Shown here: in pieces, positions 56,314 through 64,000 of the stretch
Layout of the letters: every line of letters begins with the position of its first letter
Numbering within the stretch: the first letter of the stretch is position 1
Origin: Tundrisphaera sp051175315
GTDB taxonomy: Bacteria > Planctomycetota > Planctomycetia > Isosphaerales > Isosphaeraceae
NCBI RefSeq assembly: GCF_051175315.1
Contig: NZ_CP195100.1
Span: 1,302,001 to 1,366,000 of the forward strand
Reading direction: 5' to 3'
Length of the DNA stretch: 64,000 bases
The notes under the pieces: generated by a model
Told to the model about the DNA's origin: nothing
What the model saw: only the letters and a program-made list of their open reading frames with translations
The model's database searches: none
Translations under genes and position numbers: made by a program

Positions 56314-57093
56314 TCAGAGCCGTCGCATGTGGAGGCCGCCGTCCACGTGGATGACCTCACCCGTGCTGAACGGGAAACCGCCGGTCGCCAGCGCGGCCAC
56401 GGCCCGCCCGACATCCTCCGGCGTGCCCCATCGGGGGATCGGGACCAGCCCGTCGGCGATCCTCCGGTCGTAAGCCTCGCGTACCGCGCCGGTCATGTCG
56501 GTGGCGATGATCCCGGGCCGGACCTCGAAGACCCGGATCCCGCGGTCGGCCAGCCTCGCCGCGAAAAGCTGGGCCACCATGCTCAGCCCCGCCTTGGACA
56601 CGCAGTACTCGCCCCGGTTGATGCTGGCGAACTCGCTCGACACGGACGTGATGAAGGCGATCATCGGGCCGGGGCCGTCGCCCGGGTCGCCCCGATCGAG
56701 CATCGCCTCGGCAACCGCCTGGGTCAGGAAAAATGGCCCCCGGAGATTCACCCCGAGCACGCGGTCCCAGCTGTCCGGGGAGAGGGCGAGCAGATCCTGG
56801 CGGGTCTCCGGCGCCACCCCGGCGTTGTTGACCCAGGTATCGATCCGGCCGAACCTCTCCAGGACCTGACGCGTCAACTCCTTGCCTTGCGACAGGTCGG
56901 CGACGTCGGCCCGGATGGCCACGGCCCGGGGCGATCCGCGTCGCTCGGCCTCGCGGCAGGCCTCCTCGGCCGCCCCGGAGTCGGAGCGATAGTTGACCAC
57001 GACGGAGTATTGATGGGCGGCCAGTTCGGAGACGATCCCCCGGCCGATCCCCCGAGAACCGCCGGTCACCACGGCCACCCGCTCGTTGCCCAT
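56314..57093 (-). CDS. Short-chain dehydrogenase/reductase (FabG-like)
   Basis: A 259-residue NAD(P)-dependent oxidoreductase. The nucleotide-binding motif is TGGSRGIGRGI (residues 10-20), NNAG lies near 92, and the Ser-Tyr-Lys triad is in SVSSEFASINRGEYCVSKAG. The ending VIHVDGGLHMRRL fits FabG-type reductases. The substrate may be a 3-ketoacyl or sugar group; not determinable by eye. Start at 57093 (MGNERVAVVTGG). The upstream extension of 30 codons overlaps the tRNA-Arg region and is rejected. Confidence 0.88.
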   Translation of the reverse strand: MGNERVAVVTGGSRGIGRGIVSELAAHQYSVVVNYRSDSGAAEEACREAERRGSPRAVAIRADVADLSQGKELTRQVLERFGRIDTWVNNAGVAPETRQDLLALSPDSWDRVLGVNLRGPFFLTQAVAEAMLDRGDPGDGPGPMIAFITSVSSEFASINRGEYCVSKAGLSMVAQLFAARLADRGIRVFEVRPGIIATDMTGAVREAYDRRIADGLVPIPRWGTPEDVGRAVAALATGGFPFSTGEVIHVDGGLHMRRL

Positions 57094-57191
57094 CGTCGTT
57101 CTCCCGGATACGGCTCGATCCCCAGCCCTTCGCCGTTGACAGGATACCGCCTTCGCGACAAGAATCGTATCCTCGATCGACATCTGATCGC

Positions 57192-57265
57192 GCGCCCGTA
57201 GCTCAGTTGGATAGAGCGGCGGTTTCCTAAACCGCAGGTCGCAGGTTCGAACCCTGCCGGGCGCA
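57192..57265 (+). tRNA. tRNA-Arg (anticodon CCT)
   Basis: A 74-base cloverleaf: acceptor GCGCCCG/CGGGCGC, D-arm GCTC...GAGC, anticodon arm GCGGT-TTCCTAA-ACCGC (anticodon CCT, reads AGG) and T-arm GCAGG-TTCGAAC-CCTGC. Discriminator A. CCA is not encoded. Confidence 0.95.
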
Positions 57266-57310
57266 TCCCTCTCATCTCCGGACGATCCGACGCCGACCCT
57301 CTCCCTTCAT

Positions 57311-57383
57311 GCGCCCGTAGCTCAGCGGATAGAGCAACGGTTTTCTAAACCGTCGGCCGCAGGTTCGAATCCTGCCGGGCGTA
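57311..57383 (+). tRNA. tRNA-Arg (anticodon TCT)
   Basis: A 73-base cloverleaf 45 bases after the first. Acceptor GCGCCCG/CGGGCGT with a G-U first pair. Anticodon arm ACGGT-TTTCTAA-ACCGT (anticodon TCT, reads AGA) and T-arm GCAGG-TTCGAAT-CCTGC. Discriminator A, CCA not encoded. The two Arg tRNAs are near-identical outside the anticodon arm and likely arose by duplication. Confidence 0.95.
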
Positions 57384-57495
57384 ATCGCGGCCACCGGGCC
57401 GAATCACCGGCCGGGATGTCGCTCTCGACACTTGACATCCGGGGCCGACTCGATTCCGATGGGGCCGTGACGCAGACAATGTGGATGCCGTCCCG

Positions 57496-57509
57496 GTTCC
57501 ACGTGAAAC
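57496..57509. other. parS-like ParB-binding site
   Basis: GTTCCACGTGAAAC, the same 14-mer as at 50565, in the gap between tRNA-Arg(TCT) and the sigma factor gene. Confidence 0.68.
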
Positions 57510-57592
57510 CCACCGCGTTCGGGCCCGCCGAGCGGCCGGAGGCCGGTCCCGACCACCGTCAAGCGGTGCAACGCCCGGGGTGTGCGACTGTC

Positions 57593-58336
57593 ATGGACAT
57601 CACCGAAGACAAGACCTCGCCGAATCCGGGTCAGCACCTGACCGACCTGCAGACCAGCTGGACCATGATCCGGCTGGCCCATGCCCCGGGTCCGGCGGGC
57701 CAGGCGGCGATGTCGGAGCTGATCGGCCGCTATCACGACGCCATCCTCCGGTATCTCCGGCTGAAGCTCCGCGATGCCAACCTGGCGGACGAGGTCTTCC
57801 AGGAGTTCTGGACCAAGCTCCTCGGGCACAAGCTGGCGGGCGCCGACCATAACAAGGGCCGATTCCGCGACTATCTCAGGACGGTCCTCCATCGCCTGAT
57901 CATCGATCACTTCCGGTCCAAGAAACTCCAGGCCCTCCCGCCGGGCGACCTGCTCGACCCCGATGTGCCCGACGAGGATTACGATCGCGTCTGGCGAGAA
58001 GCCGTGCTGAATCGGGCCTGGCTCCGGCTCGAAACGTACGAGGCCAGCACCCCGAATAACCGGTATTCGTCGGTCCTGCGGCTCCGCCGCGACTTCCCCA
58101 AGGAGTCCATCGAGGCGATCGCCGCGAAGTTGAGCGGCCAGTTCAAGGTCAACATCTCTCCGGAATCATTCCGGAAGACGCTCCAGCGAGCCCGGGCGAA
58201 ATTCTTCGACCTGCTCATCCTCGAACTGCGCGAGACGATCCACCCCGCGACCGATCAAGATATCGAGGATGAAATCCAGGCCCTCGGGCTGGGTCATCTG
58301 TATCGGAAATATTCGAGCGGGGTTTCTACGGAGTGA
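57593..58336 (+). CDS. Sigma-70 family RNA polymerase sigma factor (ECF-like)
   Basis: A 247-residue sigma factor, longer than usual ECF proteins. Region 2: LIGRYHDAILRYLRLKLRDANLADEVFQEFWTKLL and FRDYLRTVLHRLIIDHFRS. Region 4 is divergent but still has a helix-turn-helix-like SIEAIAAKLS...ISPESFRKTLQRARAKFFDLL. Such factors are abundant in planctomycetes. Its target genes are not evident; csrA follows 209 bases later with its own promoter. Start at 57593 (MDITEDK); the frame is open 59 codons upstream through the parS site and is not used. Confidence 0.85.
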   Translation: MDITEDKTSPNPGQHLTDLQTSWTMIRLAHAPGPAGQAAMSELIGRYHDAILRYLRLKLRDANLADEVFQEFWTKLLGHKLAGADHNKGRFRDYLRTVLHRLIIDHFRSKKLQALPPGDLLDPDVPDEDYDRVWREAVLNRAWLRLETYEASTPNNRYSSVLRLRRDFPKESIEAIAAKLSGQFKVNISPESFRKTLQRARAKFFDLLILELRETIHPATDQDIEDEIQALGLGHLYRKYSSGVSTE

Positions 58337-58418
58337 GTCCGGCGCGCCAGTCTACGCCCTTGCCCCAACTTTGGTGGACCCTTTGCCTTCCCCGTTTGTC
58401 TAATTTTTGCGCCGACGC

Positions 58419-58446
58419 TTGACCTGCTCCCTGCCCGCGATACAGT
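58419..58446 (+). promoter_or_regulatory. Candidate sigma-70 promoter of csrA
   Basis: TTGACC (58419-58424), 16-base spacer, TACAGT (58441-58446). This would give a leader of about 95 bases before the csrA ATG. Confidence 0.5.
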
Positions 58447-58545
58447 TCTTGTACCAAACGTTGATCTATCGTTCGCGAACTGACGCGAGATGATGGACGC
58501 GGGACGGCTGCACCATTGATTGACCAGCTTCTTTGAGGAGCGGCG

Positions 58546-58767
58546 ATGCTCGTACTTTCACGGAAGAAGGATGAGTCGATCATCATCAATGACCACATCC
58601 GGGTCACGATCGTCGAAGTCCGTGGCGACAAGGTCCGCATCGGCATCGATGCGCCGAAAGATGTCGCCGTGCATCGGCAGGAAGTCTACGAGGCGATCCA
58701 GAATCAGCGCAACCTGAGCGTCGAACCGATGCCCGTGGGTCCTCCGAAGGAAGATGAGCCGAACTGA
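58546..58767 (+). CDS. csrA: Carbon storage regulator CsrA
   Basis: A 73-residue RNA-binding dimer that represses or stabilises mRNAs by binding GGA in hairpin loops. The whole sequence fits: MLVLSRKKDESIIIND at the N-terminus, the beta-strand core VRIGIDAPKDVAVHRQEVYEAI, and a variable Pro/Glu-rich tail. The conserved Arg in the VHRQEVYE stretch is kept. GAGGAG precedes the ATG. Its own leader contains several GGA triplets, so autoregulation is possible. It converges on the DJ-1/PfpI gene, with 23 bases between the stops. Confidence 0.97.
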   Translation: MLVLSRKKDESIIINDHIRVTIVEVRGDKVRIGIDAPKDVAVHRQEVYEAIQNQRNLSVEPMPVGPPKEDEPN

Positions 58768-58790
58768 GTCGGCCAACTTCCCTCCGAGAA

Positions 58791-59360
58791 TCAACCCTTC
58801 GCGACCGCCTCGCGTTCCCTGACTGCCCGGATGAACTCCCGCATCCAGGGTCCGTTGTCGGGCCATGCGCGGGCCGAGATGATCGGCCCGTCGATGACGA
58901 CGGGCTGATCGACGAAGCTCGCCTGCGCGACGGCCAGATCCGTCGCGAGCTCGGGATAGCAGGCCATCGACTTCCCGGCCACGGCCCCTGCCGCGATCAG
59001 GATCAGCGGCGCGTGGCAGGTGACCGCGATCGGCTTCCCGGTCTTGAGGAACTGGCCGAGGATCTCCAGCACCTCGGGGCGATTCCTGAGGTACTCCGGG
59101 GCCCGACCGCCGGGCAAGACTAGTGCGTCGTATTCGGCCGGCTTGACCTCCGAGAAGGTCAGGTCCGCGGCCACGCGGTAGCCCGGCTTCTCGGTATACG
59201 TGTCGAACCCCGGCTCGAAGTCGTGGACGACGGTCAGGATGGGCCGCTTCTCCCGGGCCGCGATGGCGACCTCCCAACCCTCCTCCTCCAGCCGGAACTT
59301 GGGATAGAGGATTTCGAGGGCTTCGCCGGCATCGCCGGTCAGGATCAAAACTCGTCGCAT
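58791..59360 (-). CDS. DJ-1/PfpI family protein
   Basis: A 189-residue soluble protein of the class I glutamine amidotransferase-like fold. The nucleophilic Cys sits in IAVTCHAPLIL (nucleophile elbow), and DALVLPGGRAPEYLR supplies the preceding beta-turn. Such proteins act as glyoxalases, deglycases or chaperone-like stress proteins; earlier claims of protease activity apply to a few members only. It is encoded alone on the minus strand between csrA and tRNA-Glu. Confidence 0.88.
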   Translation of the reverse strand: MRRVLILTGDAGEALEILYPKFRLEEEGWEVAIAAREKRPILTVVHDFEPGFDTYTEKPGYRVAADLTFSEVKPAEYDALVLPGGRAPEYLRNRPEVLEILGQFLKTGKPIAVTCHAPLILIAAGAVAGKSMACYPELATDLAVAQASFVDQPVVIDGPIISARAWPDNGPWMREFIRAVREREAVAKG

Positions 59361-59516
59361 CGACCTGTCCCGGAATGGAGTGACGTGGCGGCTGAGGGAT
59401 CAACCTATCGATTCGGGCACCATCTTGCAAGGGTACGACCCCGATCCGAAAGTCGGGCCGGTCCACCCTTGACCCGGGGCCCGAGGCACGCTAAATTGAC
59501 TTCACGACTGGCACAC

Positions 59517-59591
59517 GGCCCCATCGTCTAGCCTGGTCTAGGACACATGCCTTTCACGCATGCAACGCGGGTTCAAATCCCGCTGGGGTCA
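59517..59591 (+). tRNA. tRNA-Glu (anticodon TTC)
   Basis: A 75-base cloverleaf: acceptor GGCCCCA/TGGGGTC, D-arm with GTCTAGCCTGGTCTAGGAC, anticodon arm CATGC-CTTTCAC-GCATG (anticodon TTC) and T-arm GCGGG-TTCAAAT-CCCGC. CCA not encoded. The last 19 bases overlap the antisense 3' end of the symporter gene. Confidence 0.95.
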
Positions 59592-60928
59592 CTATCCTCC
59601 TCCGCCTGATCTTCGAGTGACGGCACTGTGCTTCTGGTCCTGTCGAGCAGGACCGCCACGAGGAGATCGCTCGCCACGTTGGTGGTGGAGCGGCATCGGC
59701 CGAGGATCCAATCCACGGCCAGCAAGAACGGGACGACGTTGTTGACCTCGGCCTCCGGCAGCTGGACCGTCTTCAGGACCAGCAGCAGCGAGATGAGGCC
59801 CGCGTCGGGCACTCCCGAAATGCCAATCCCGGCGAAGATGCACGCGATCGACGCCACGACCTGCTGGCCGAGCGGCATCTCGACCCCGATCGCCTGCGCG
59901 ACGAACAGGACCGCCATCGCCTCATAGAGCAGGATCCCGTCGTTGTTCAGGTTCGTGCCCACGCAGGCCGCCAGGCGGGCCGATCGGGCCGACACCCCCA
60001 TCCGGTCCAGTGCCCGCAGCGTGACCGGCAGCGTGGCCAGGCTCGACCCGGTGCCGATCGCCGTGGCCAGGGCCTCCCGCCCCCCCATCCAGAACTTTCT
60101 CGGGGAGATCTTCGCCACGAAGATCATCCACCCCTGGTAGACGATCAAATTCTGGATCAAGAGCCCGATGATCCCGATGGCGACATAAGGGATCAGCCCG
60201 CCGAAGGATCGGAACCCGTGGCTCCCCACCGCCTTGGCGACCACCCCGAAGACCGCCAGCGGGATCAGGGCGACGATCCAGCCCAGGGCGATCTCCAGCC
60301 CGCGATAGATGGCGACGATCGAATTTTCCAGCGATCGGTATCCATCCTCGTCATTGCGGATCTGCTCGTCCTTCACGACCCGCAGCGCCGCGCCGCCGAG
60401 GACGGCCAGGATCACGATCGTGATGATCGAGTTCTCGACGAACGGCCGGACCAGCGAGGTCGGGATGTAGCTCAGGAGTTCCCGGGTGAAGTCGATCGAC
60501 CGATCCGGGGCGATCTGGGATCGCATGGATCGGAACTCCGAGGAGACGGCGGCCGAGGCCGACGAGCGGGCCAGGTGGAAGCTCTTGCCCGGCTGGAAGA
60601 CGTTGGACAGAGTCAGCCCGATCACGACCGCGATCGTGGCGTTGATGGCGGAGATCGCGACCATCGTGCGGGCATCGCGGCCGCGGATCCGGGTCCGGAG
60701 GAAAGCGTCCAGGACCGCGAAGAACAGGAGCGGGCCGGCGAGCCCCTTCACGACGTCGAGGATCGTCGTGCCGATCCGGGCGAGCGGCGCGGCCCGATCC
60801 CCGAGGATTTCGCCCGCCAGGACGCCGAGCGCGATCCCGATCAGGATTCGGGCGACCACCGGGATGCGCGGGAGGCGGGAGCGTGCGTCACGATCTGCCG
60901 AGGATGGCTCGGCCGGTTGGCTGGTCAT
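59573..60928 (-). CDS. Dicarboxylate/amino acid:cation symporter (DAACS family)
   Basis: A 451-residue transporter with about eight helices and two re-entrant loops that imports acidic amino acids or C4-dicarboxylates with Na+ or H+. GTGSSLATLPVT matches the serine-rich HP1 loop, CVGTNLNNDGILLYEA the NMDGT-like helix 7 motif (here NLNNDG), and GIGISGVPDAG the HP2 loop. The C-terminal tail (EDSDPSGI) is encoded antisense to the end of tRNA-Glu. The start overlaps the histone-deacetylase-like gene stop as ATGA, so these two are translationally coupled. Substrate unassigned. Confidence 0.88.
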   Translation of the reverse strand: MTSQPAEPSSADRDARSRLPRIPVVARILIGIALGVLAGEILGDRAAPLARIGTTILDVVKGLAGPLLFFAVLDAFLRTRIRGRDARTMVAISAINATIAVVIGLTLSNVFQPGKSFHLARSSASAAVSSEFRSMRSQIAPDRSIDFTRELLSYIPTSLVRPFVENSIITIVILAVLGGAALRVVKDEQIRNDEDGYRSLENSIVAIYRGLEIALGWIVALIPLAVFGVVAKAVGSHGFRSFGGLIPYVAIGIIGLLIQNLIVYQGWMIFVAKISPRKFWMGGREALATAIGTGSSLATLPVTLRALDRMGVSARSARLAACVGTNLNNDGILLYEAMAVLFVAQAIGVEMPLGQQVVASIACIFAGIGISGVPDAGLISLLLVLKTVQLPEAEVNNVVPFLLAVDWILGRCRSTTNVASDLLVAVLLDRTRSTVPSLEDQAEEDSDPSGI

Positions 60929-61863
60929 GCGTGGTCACCGAGTCCTTCGAGATGGGCCATCACGCAACCGGCCAGCCGCGAGACGTTGTAGCCGCCTTCC
61001 AGCACGCTGACCAATCGGCCCCCGGCATGCTGGTTCGCCACCTCGATCACGTCTCGGGTCATCACGGCGAAATCCTCGGTCTCCAGCCCGAGGTTGCCGA
61101 CCGGGTCCTCGGCATGGGCGTCGAAGCCGGCGCTGATCAGAACGAGTTGCGGCTTCATCGCGTCTGCAAACGTCTGGAGCTGCGTTCGAAAGGCGTCCAA
61201 GTAATGTCGTCTCTCGATCCCGGCGCGTAACGGGACGTTCTTCGTGGTGCCCAGCCCGCGCGCAGTTCCGGTCTCGTCGCCCAGTCCCGTTCCGGGATAG
61301 AACGGATGGCGATGGATCGAGAAGAAGGCCACCCGCGGATCCTCGTAGAAGATGTCCTGCGTCCCGTTGCCGTGGTGCACGTCCCAGTCGACGATCAGCA
61401 CCCGGTCGAGCCCTAGCCGATGCACGGCATCGGCCGCCGCCACGGCGACGTTGCCGTAGAGGCAGAAGCCCATCGGCCGGTCGGGCAGGGCGTGGTGCCC
61501 GGGGGGTCGGACCAGGCACAGGGCCCGCCGGGTCTTGCCGGCGATGACGCTGTCGACCGCGTCGACGGCGGCCCCCGCCGCCAGCCGGGCGGCGACCTCC
61601 GACAGAGGCGAGATCCAGGTATCCTCTTCGACCTGGCCTCCGCCGGCGGCGACCTGCCGGGTGATGTCCGCCAGGTGGGCCGGGGTGTGGACCCGGAGCA
61701 ACTCCGCGTCGGTGGCCAGTCGGGCCGGATGGGACGGGAATCGATCCAGCATCCCGCTTCGCTTCAACTCGCGGAGGATGGTGCGGAGCCGCTCGGGCTT
61801 CTCGGGATGGCCCGGGTTCGGGACGTGATCGAGCATCCTGTCGTCGGTGTAAAGTTCGACCAT
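60925..61863 (-). CDS. Histone deacetylase-family hydrolase (acetoin utilisation AcuC-like)
   Basis: A 312-residue zinc-dependent deacetylase. LVRPPGHHA (active-site His pair), DWDVHHGNGTQDIFY (Asp/His metal ligands), GFDAHAEDPVG (Asp ligand) and LEGGYNVSRLA are characteristic. Bacterial members remove acetyl groups from small molecules, polyamines or proteins such as acetyl-CoA synthetase. Coupled by ATGA overlap with the symporter gene downstream, which suggests uptake and processing of a related compound, though that is inference. Confidence 0.9.
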   Translation of the reverse strand: MVELYTDDRMLDHVPNPGHPEKPERLRTILRELKRSGMLDRFPSHPARLATDAELLRVHTPAHLADITRQVAAGGGQVEEDTWISPLSEVAARLAAGAAVDAVDSVIAGKTRRALCLVRPPGHHALPDRPMGFCLYGNVAVAAADAVHRLGLDRVLIVDWDVHHGNGTQDIFYEDPRVAFFSIHRHPFYPGTGLGDETGTARGLGTTKNVPLRAGIERRHYLDAFRTQLQTFADAMKPQLVLISAGFDAHAEDPVGNLGLETEDFAVMTRDVIEVANQHAGGRLVSVLEGGYNVSRLAGCVMAHLEGLGDHA

Positions 61864-61949
61864 GTCTCAATCTCGGAGGTGGCGGGGCCTGCGGTCCGGG
61901 CCGGGTGGGCGTCATTATAGCGTGGCCCCAGCGGCGAGACAGGCCACCC

Positions 61950-61963
61950 GTTCCACGTGGAAC
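61950..61963. other. parS-like ParB-binding site
   Basis: GTTCCACGTGGAAC, a perfect palindrome, in the gap between the HDAC-like and GT39-like genes. It matches the parS variant used by Myxococcus. Confidence 0.7.
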
Positions 61964-62017
61964 GAATCCGGGCGAGGGGGATGAGACCGGCGAATTTCGC
62001 GAGTATGATCGGCCCCC

Positions 62018-63754
62018 ATGACATCCATTCCCACCCCTGAATCTCGACGCGCCTCCCGTCGATACCTCGCGTCGTTGGGCGGGTTGACCTGCCTCGGCGC
62101 AATCTTGCGAGGCTGGGGCCTGGGCCGCCTGGGGCTGACCCACTTCGATGAGGGGATCTACGCCCTGGCCGGCCTCTGGTCGCTGAGCCCGGGGGGGATC
62201 GGGGCGATCTCGCCAGGGTTGATCCCCTATGCGCCTCCGGGTTTCGTCATCCTGGTGGGGATGGCGTATGGGGTGTTGGGGGCGTCGGATTTCGCCGCCA
62301 TCGCCGTCTCGCAGGTCGTGGGGGTCGCCACCATCCCGACGGTCGCCTGGGTCGCCGGCCGGAGTTTCGGCCCGAGGGCCGGGCTCGCCGCGGCGGCGCT
62401 GGCGGCCAGTTCCGGGGCGCACGTCGCGTTCTCCCGCATGGCCCTGACGGATGTCTCGTTCCTCCTGGCCTGGCTGGTCGCGCTTGGTGCGGGTCAAATG
62501 CTCCTGGAGCGGCCGGGGCCGGGGCGGGCCATCCGGCTCGGGATGGCGGTCGGGCTAGCTCAGCAGGTCAAGTACAACGGGTGGCTGGCCGGCGCGATCG
62601 TGGCCCTGGCGGCCCTGGCGGGGCTGGTGGCCGAACCCGAGGAGCGCCGGCCGTCCCGATGGCTGCGCGTGTTCGGCTGGGGGATGTTCGCCGCCGCCGT
62701 GGCCAGCCTGGTCGTCTTGCCCTGGTATCGGTTCGTCGAGAACCATGGGGGGTACGCCGGGCTGTTGCGGCACCAGCGATCCTACCTGGGCGGGGCCAAC
62801 CTGTGGCCAGGGCACCTCGACCAGCAATTCCGGCAGGCGATCGCCCTGTCCGGCGGCTGGTCGCTCGGGCTGGCCGGGTGGGGGTTGGCGGCGATCTTCG
62901 TTCTTTCGGCGGTCGCGGGAGATCGAAACGGTGCAGGGGGGCGTTTGCGACCGATCCTGGGGGGCGTCCTCGGCCCGATCCTCGCGAACCTTCCCTGGTG
63001 GATCGCGCTGGGCACCCTCCCTCGACGGATTGGCGATCGTGCCCCGGGCGTGAGGCTCCTCGGCGTGGCATGGGCCGTCCTGGCGATCCTCACCCCGTTC
63101 TATCATCCCTATGCGCGGCTCTGGCTCCCGCTCCATGCTCTGGGCTGGATCCTGACGGCCGGGTGGATGGGGTCGGTCGTCCCGATCGGGATTCGTTCCG
63201 AATCAGGCCCCCAGCCTGGTGAATCTTCACCGGGGCGACCGGCACGGTGGACCCCGGCCGCGATCGCCTGGTCGGTGGCCGTCTGCGTCGGTTGCCTCGG
63301 GTCGCACGCCTCGCTCGCGACGCGATCCCACGCGATCGCCGGGCTGTTCGATCCCTCGGATTCGGTCCGGCTGGCCGTCGATCGGCTGTCCGCCCGACTC
63401 CCCGAAGATGTGACGGCCCTGGATTTCCTGGGTCGCCCATCGGTGACATTCTACCTGGGCAGCCGGATCGCCCTCCGGACCCGGGATGGGCTCGAAGCGA
63501 TGAGCCGGCCGTCCGGCCCCGGGATCTGGGGGCTGTACGACTCGGGGATCGCCGGCGGCCCGGGGGAGAGCACGAGTCTGCCTCCCGAACTGGATGAACG
63601 CTGGGAGGTCGTCGCCTCCGAGATGACTTCGCTTTCGCTCCCCACGCTGCTCGACGTCCATCCCGACGCACCGCGCTCCGAGGCGTCCGCGTCGGCGATG
63701 CGTCGGGCCCCCCTCTTGCTGCTCCGCCCCAGGCGTGCAGGATCCCTCCGATGA
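62018..63754 (+). CDS. GT39-like (PMT/ArnT type) membrane glycosyltransferase
   Basis: A 578-residue integral membrane protein with about ten helices. The first outer loop begins GLGRLGLTHFDEGIYALAG, with the Asp-Glu pair of PMT_2-type GT-C enzymes. Later helices include AAALAASSGAHVAFSRMALTD, typical of the family. A C-terminal soluble domain of about 180 residues follows. It would transfer a sugar from a polyprenyl-phosphate donor to lipid or protein. The stop overlaps the nicotinate phosphoribosyltransferase start as ATGA. Confidence 0.75.
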   Translation: MTSIPTPESRRASRRYLASLGGLTCLGAILRGWGLGRLGLTHFDEGIYALAGLWSLSPGGIGAISPGLIPYAPPGFVILVGMAYGVLGASDFAAIAVSQVVGVATIPTVAWVAGRSFGPRAGLAAAALAASSGAHVAFSRMALTDVSFLLAWLVALGAGQMLLERPGPGRAIRLGMAVGLAQQVKYNGWLAGAIVALAALAGLVAEPEERRPSRWLRVFGWGMFAAAVASLVVLPWYRFVENHGGYAGLLRHQRSYLGGANLWPGHLDQQFRQAIALSGGWSLGLAGWGLAAIFVLSAVAGDRNGAGGRLRPILGGVLGPILANLPWWIALGTLPRRIGDRAPGVRLLGVAWAVLAILTPFYHPYARLWLPLHALGWILTAGWMGSVVPIGIRSESGPQPGESSPGRPARWTPAAIAWSVAVCVGCLGSHASLATRSHAIAGLFDPSDSVRLAVDRLSARLPEDVTALDFLGRPSVTFYLGSRIALRTRDGLEAMSRPSGPGIWGLYDSGIAGGPGESTSLPPELDERWEVVASEMTSLSLPTLLDVHPDAPRSEASASAMRRAPLLLLRPRRAGSLR

Positions 63755-64000
63755 ATCGCGAACCGTCCGGATCGCCGTGGCCCGACCCAGCCGCCCTGGG
63801 CACGCTGACCGACCTGTACCAGCTGACGATGATGGCGGGCTATGCGGCCGAGGGGATCGCCGGGAGGCGGGCCACCTTCGAGATGTTCGTCCGCAAGCTG
63901 CCGCACGATCGATCGTACCTCGTGATGGCGGGGCTGGAGCAGGCCGTGGAGGCCGTGCGGACCCTCCGATTCTCCGAGGAGCAGGTCCAGGCGATCCGGG
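63751..64000 (+). CDS. pncB: Nicotinate phosphoribosyltransferase (N-terminal part, runs off the window)
   Basis: The first 83 residues are visible. GTLTDLYQLTMMAGYAAEGI is the signature start of nicotinate phosphoribosyltransferases, followed by ATFEMFVRKLPHDRSYLVMAGLEQAVE. The enzyme makes nicotinate mononucleotide from nicotinate and PRPP in the NAD salvage pathway. The ATG overlaps the GT39-like stop by four bases. The active-site His and PRPP-binding parts lie outside the window. Confidence 0.88.
   Translation, partial: MNREPSGSPWPDPAALGTLTDLYQLTMMAGYAAEGIAGRRATFEMFVRKLPHDRSYLVMAGLEQAVEAVRTLRFSEEQVQAIR

Noticed and set aside
56339..56352. CACGTG-centred motif in the SDR gene
   Set aside because: It encodes the conserved VIHVDGG ending of SDR enzymes and differs from parS at several positions.

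Overview
The window looks like a chromosome segment of a planctomycete, most likely an Isosphaeraceae-type lineage. This is inferred, not shown by a marker gene. The grounds are roughly 70% GC in most coding DNA (hand count of 9661-9720: 42 of 60), a formylglycine-type sulfatase, a PEP-CTERM protein, paired bacteriophytochromes, many SpoIIE phosphatases and sigma factors, a sigma factor next to a VWA/anti-sigma-like protein, EfpL, and short intergenic TTGGGTTCGTTTTG repeats. There is no rRNA and no CRISPR array. Three tRNA genes are present.

Layout: 1-724 holds a divergent DoxX/HxlR pair. 1018-7803 is a complete 6.8-kb transposable element. It has 16-bp terminal inverted repeats and a perfect 9-bp target duplication, and it has split an HD-domain gene whose frame is restored when the element and one duplicate are removed. 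The element carries a SWIM-DDE transposase and, facing it, three visibly AT-richer genes: an unknown 291-aa protein, a 4-TM membrane protein and a ~1000-aa N6-adenine DNA methyltransferase with a nuclease-like N-terminus. This cargo resembles a small, undescribed anti-phage or restriction-type module and is the main candidate novel system.

8235-15671 is redox and carbon metabolism: a NuoE-NuoF fusion, a sulfatase, a large Fe-S/cyclic-nucleotide-domain fusion, and ATP-dependent PEP carboxykinase. 15691-21273 holds regulators (SAM hydroxide adenosyltransferase, SpoIIE phosphatase, sigma factor, TetR) and secreted proteins. 21330-30856 is a leftward signalling array: FHA-GAF-SpoIIE phosphatase, phytochrome kinase, response regulator, phytochrome kinase, response regulator, hybrid kinase. 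31046-45382 mixes hydrolases, a KaiC-like ATPase, GH15, leucyl/arginyl transferase, GT-C-like membrane proteins, a copper ATPase, an ATGA-coupled operon (LarA-like, HAD, CPBP protease), a PEP-CTERM protein and DedA.

45673-50547 is a compact rightward run: recO, a BamD-like TPR protein, an LptE-like lipoprotein, folP and proA. 50744-57093 runs leftward: VWA protein, ECF sigma factor, efpL, Ser/Thr kinase, SDR. 57192-64000 holds two tRNA-Arg genes, a sigma factor, csrA, a DJ-1/PfpI protein, tRNA-Glu, a dicarboxylate-type symporter, a histone-deacetylase-like hydrolase, a GT39-like protein and the start of nicotinate phosphoribosyltransferase.

Three intergenic 14-mers of the GTTCCACGTGRAAC type lie at 50565, 57496 and 61950. 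They match the ParB-binding parS consensus and suggest an origin-proximal location. Start codons were chosen by Shine-Dalgarno (SD) match and family length and often differ from the longest possible ORF.
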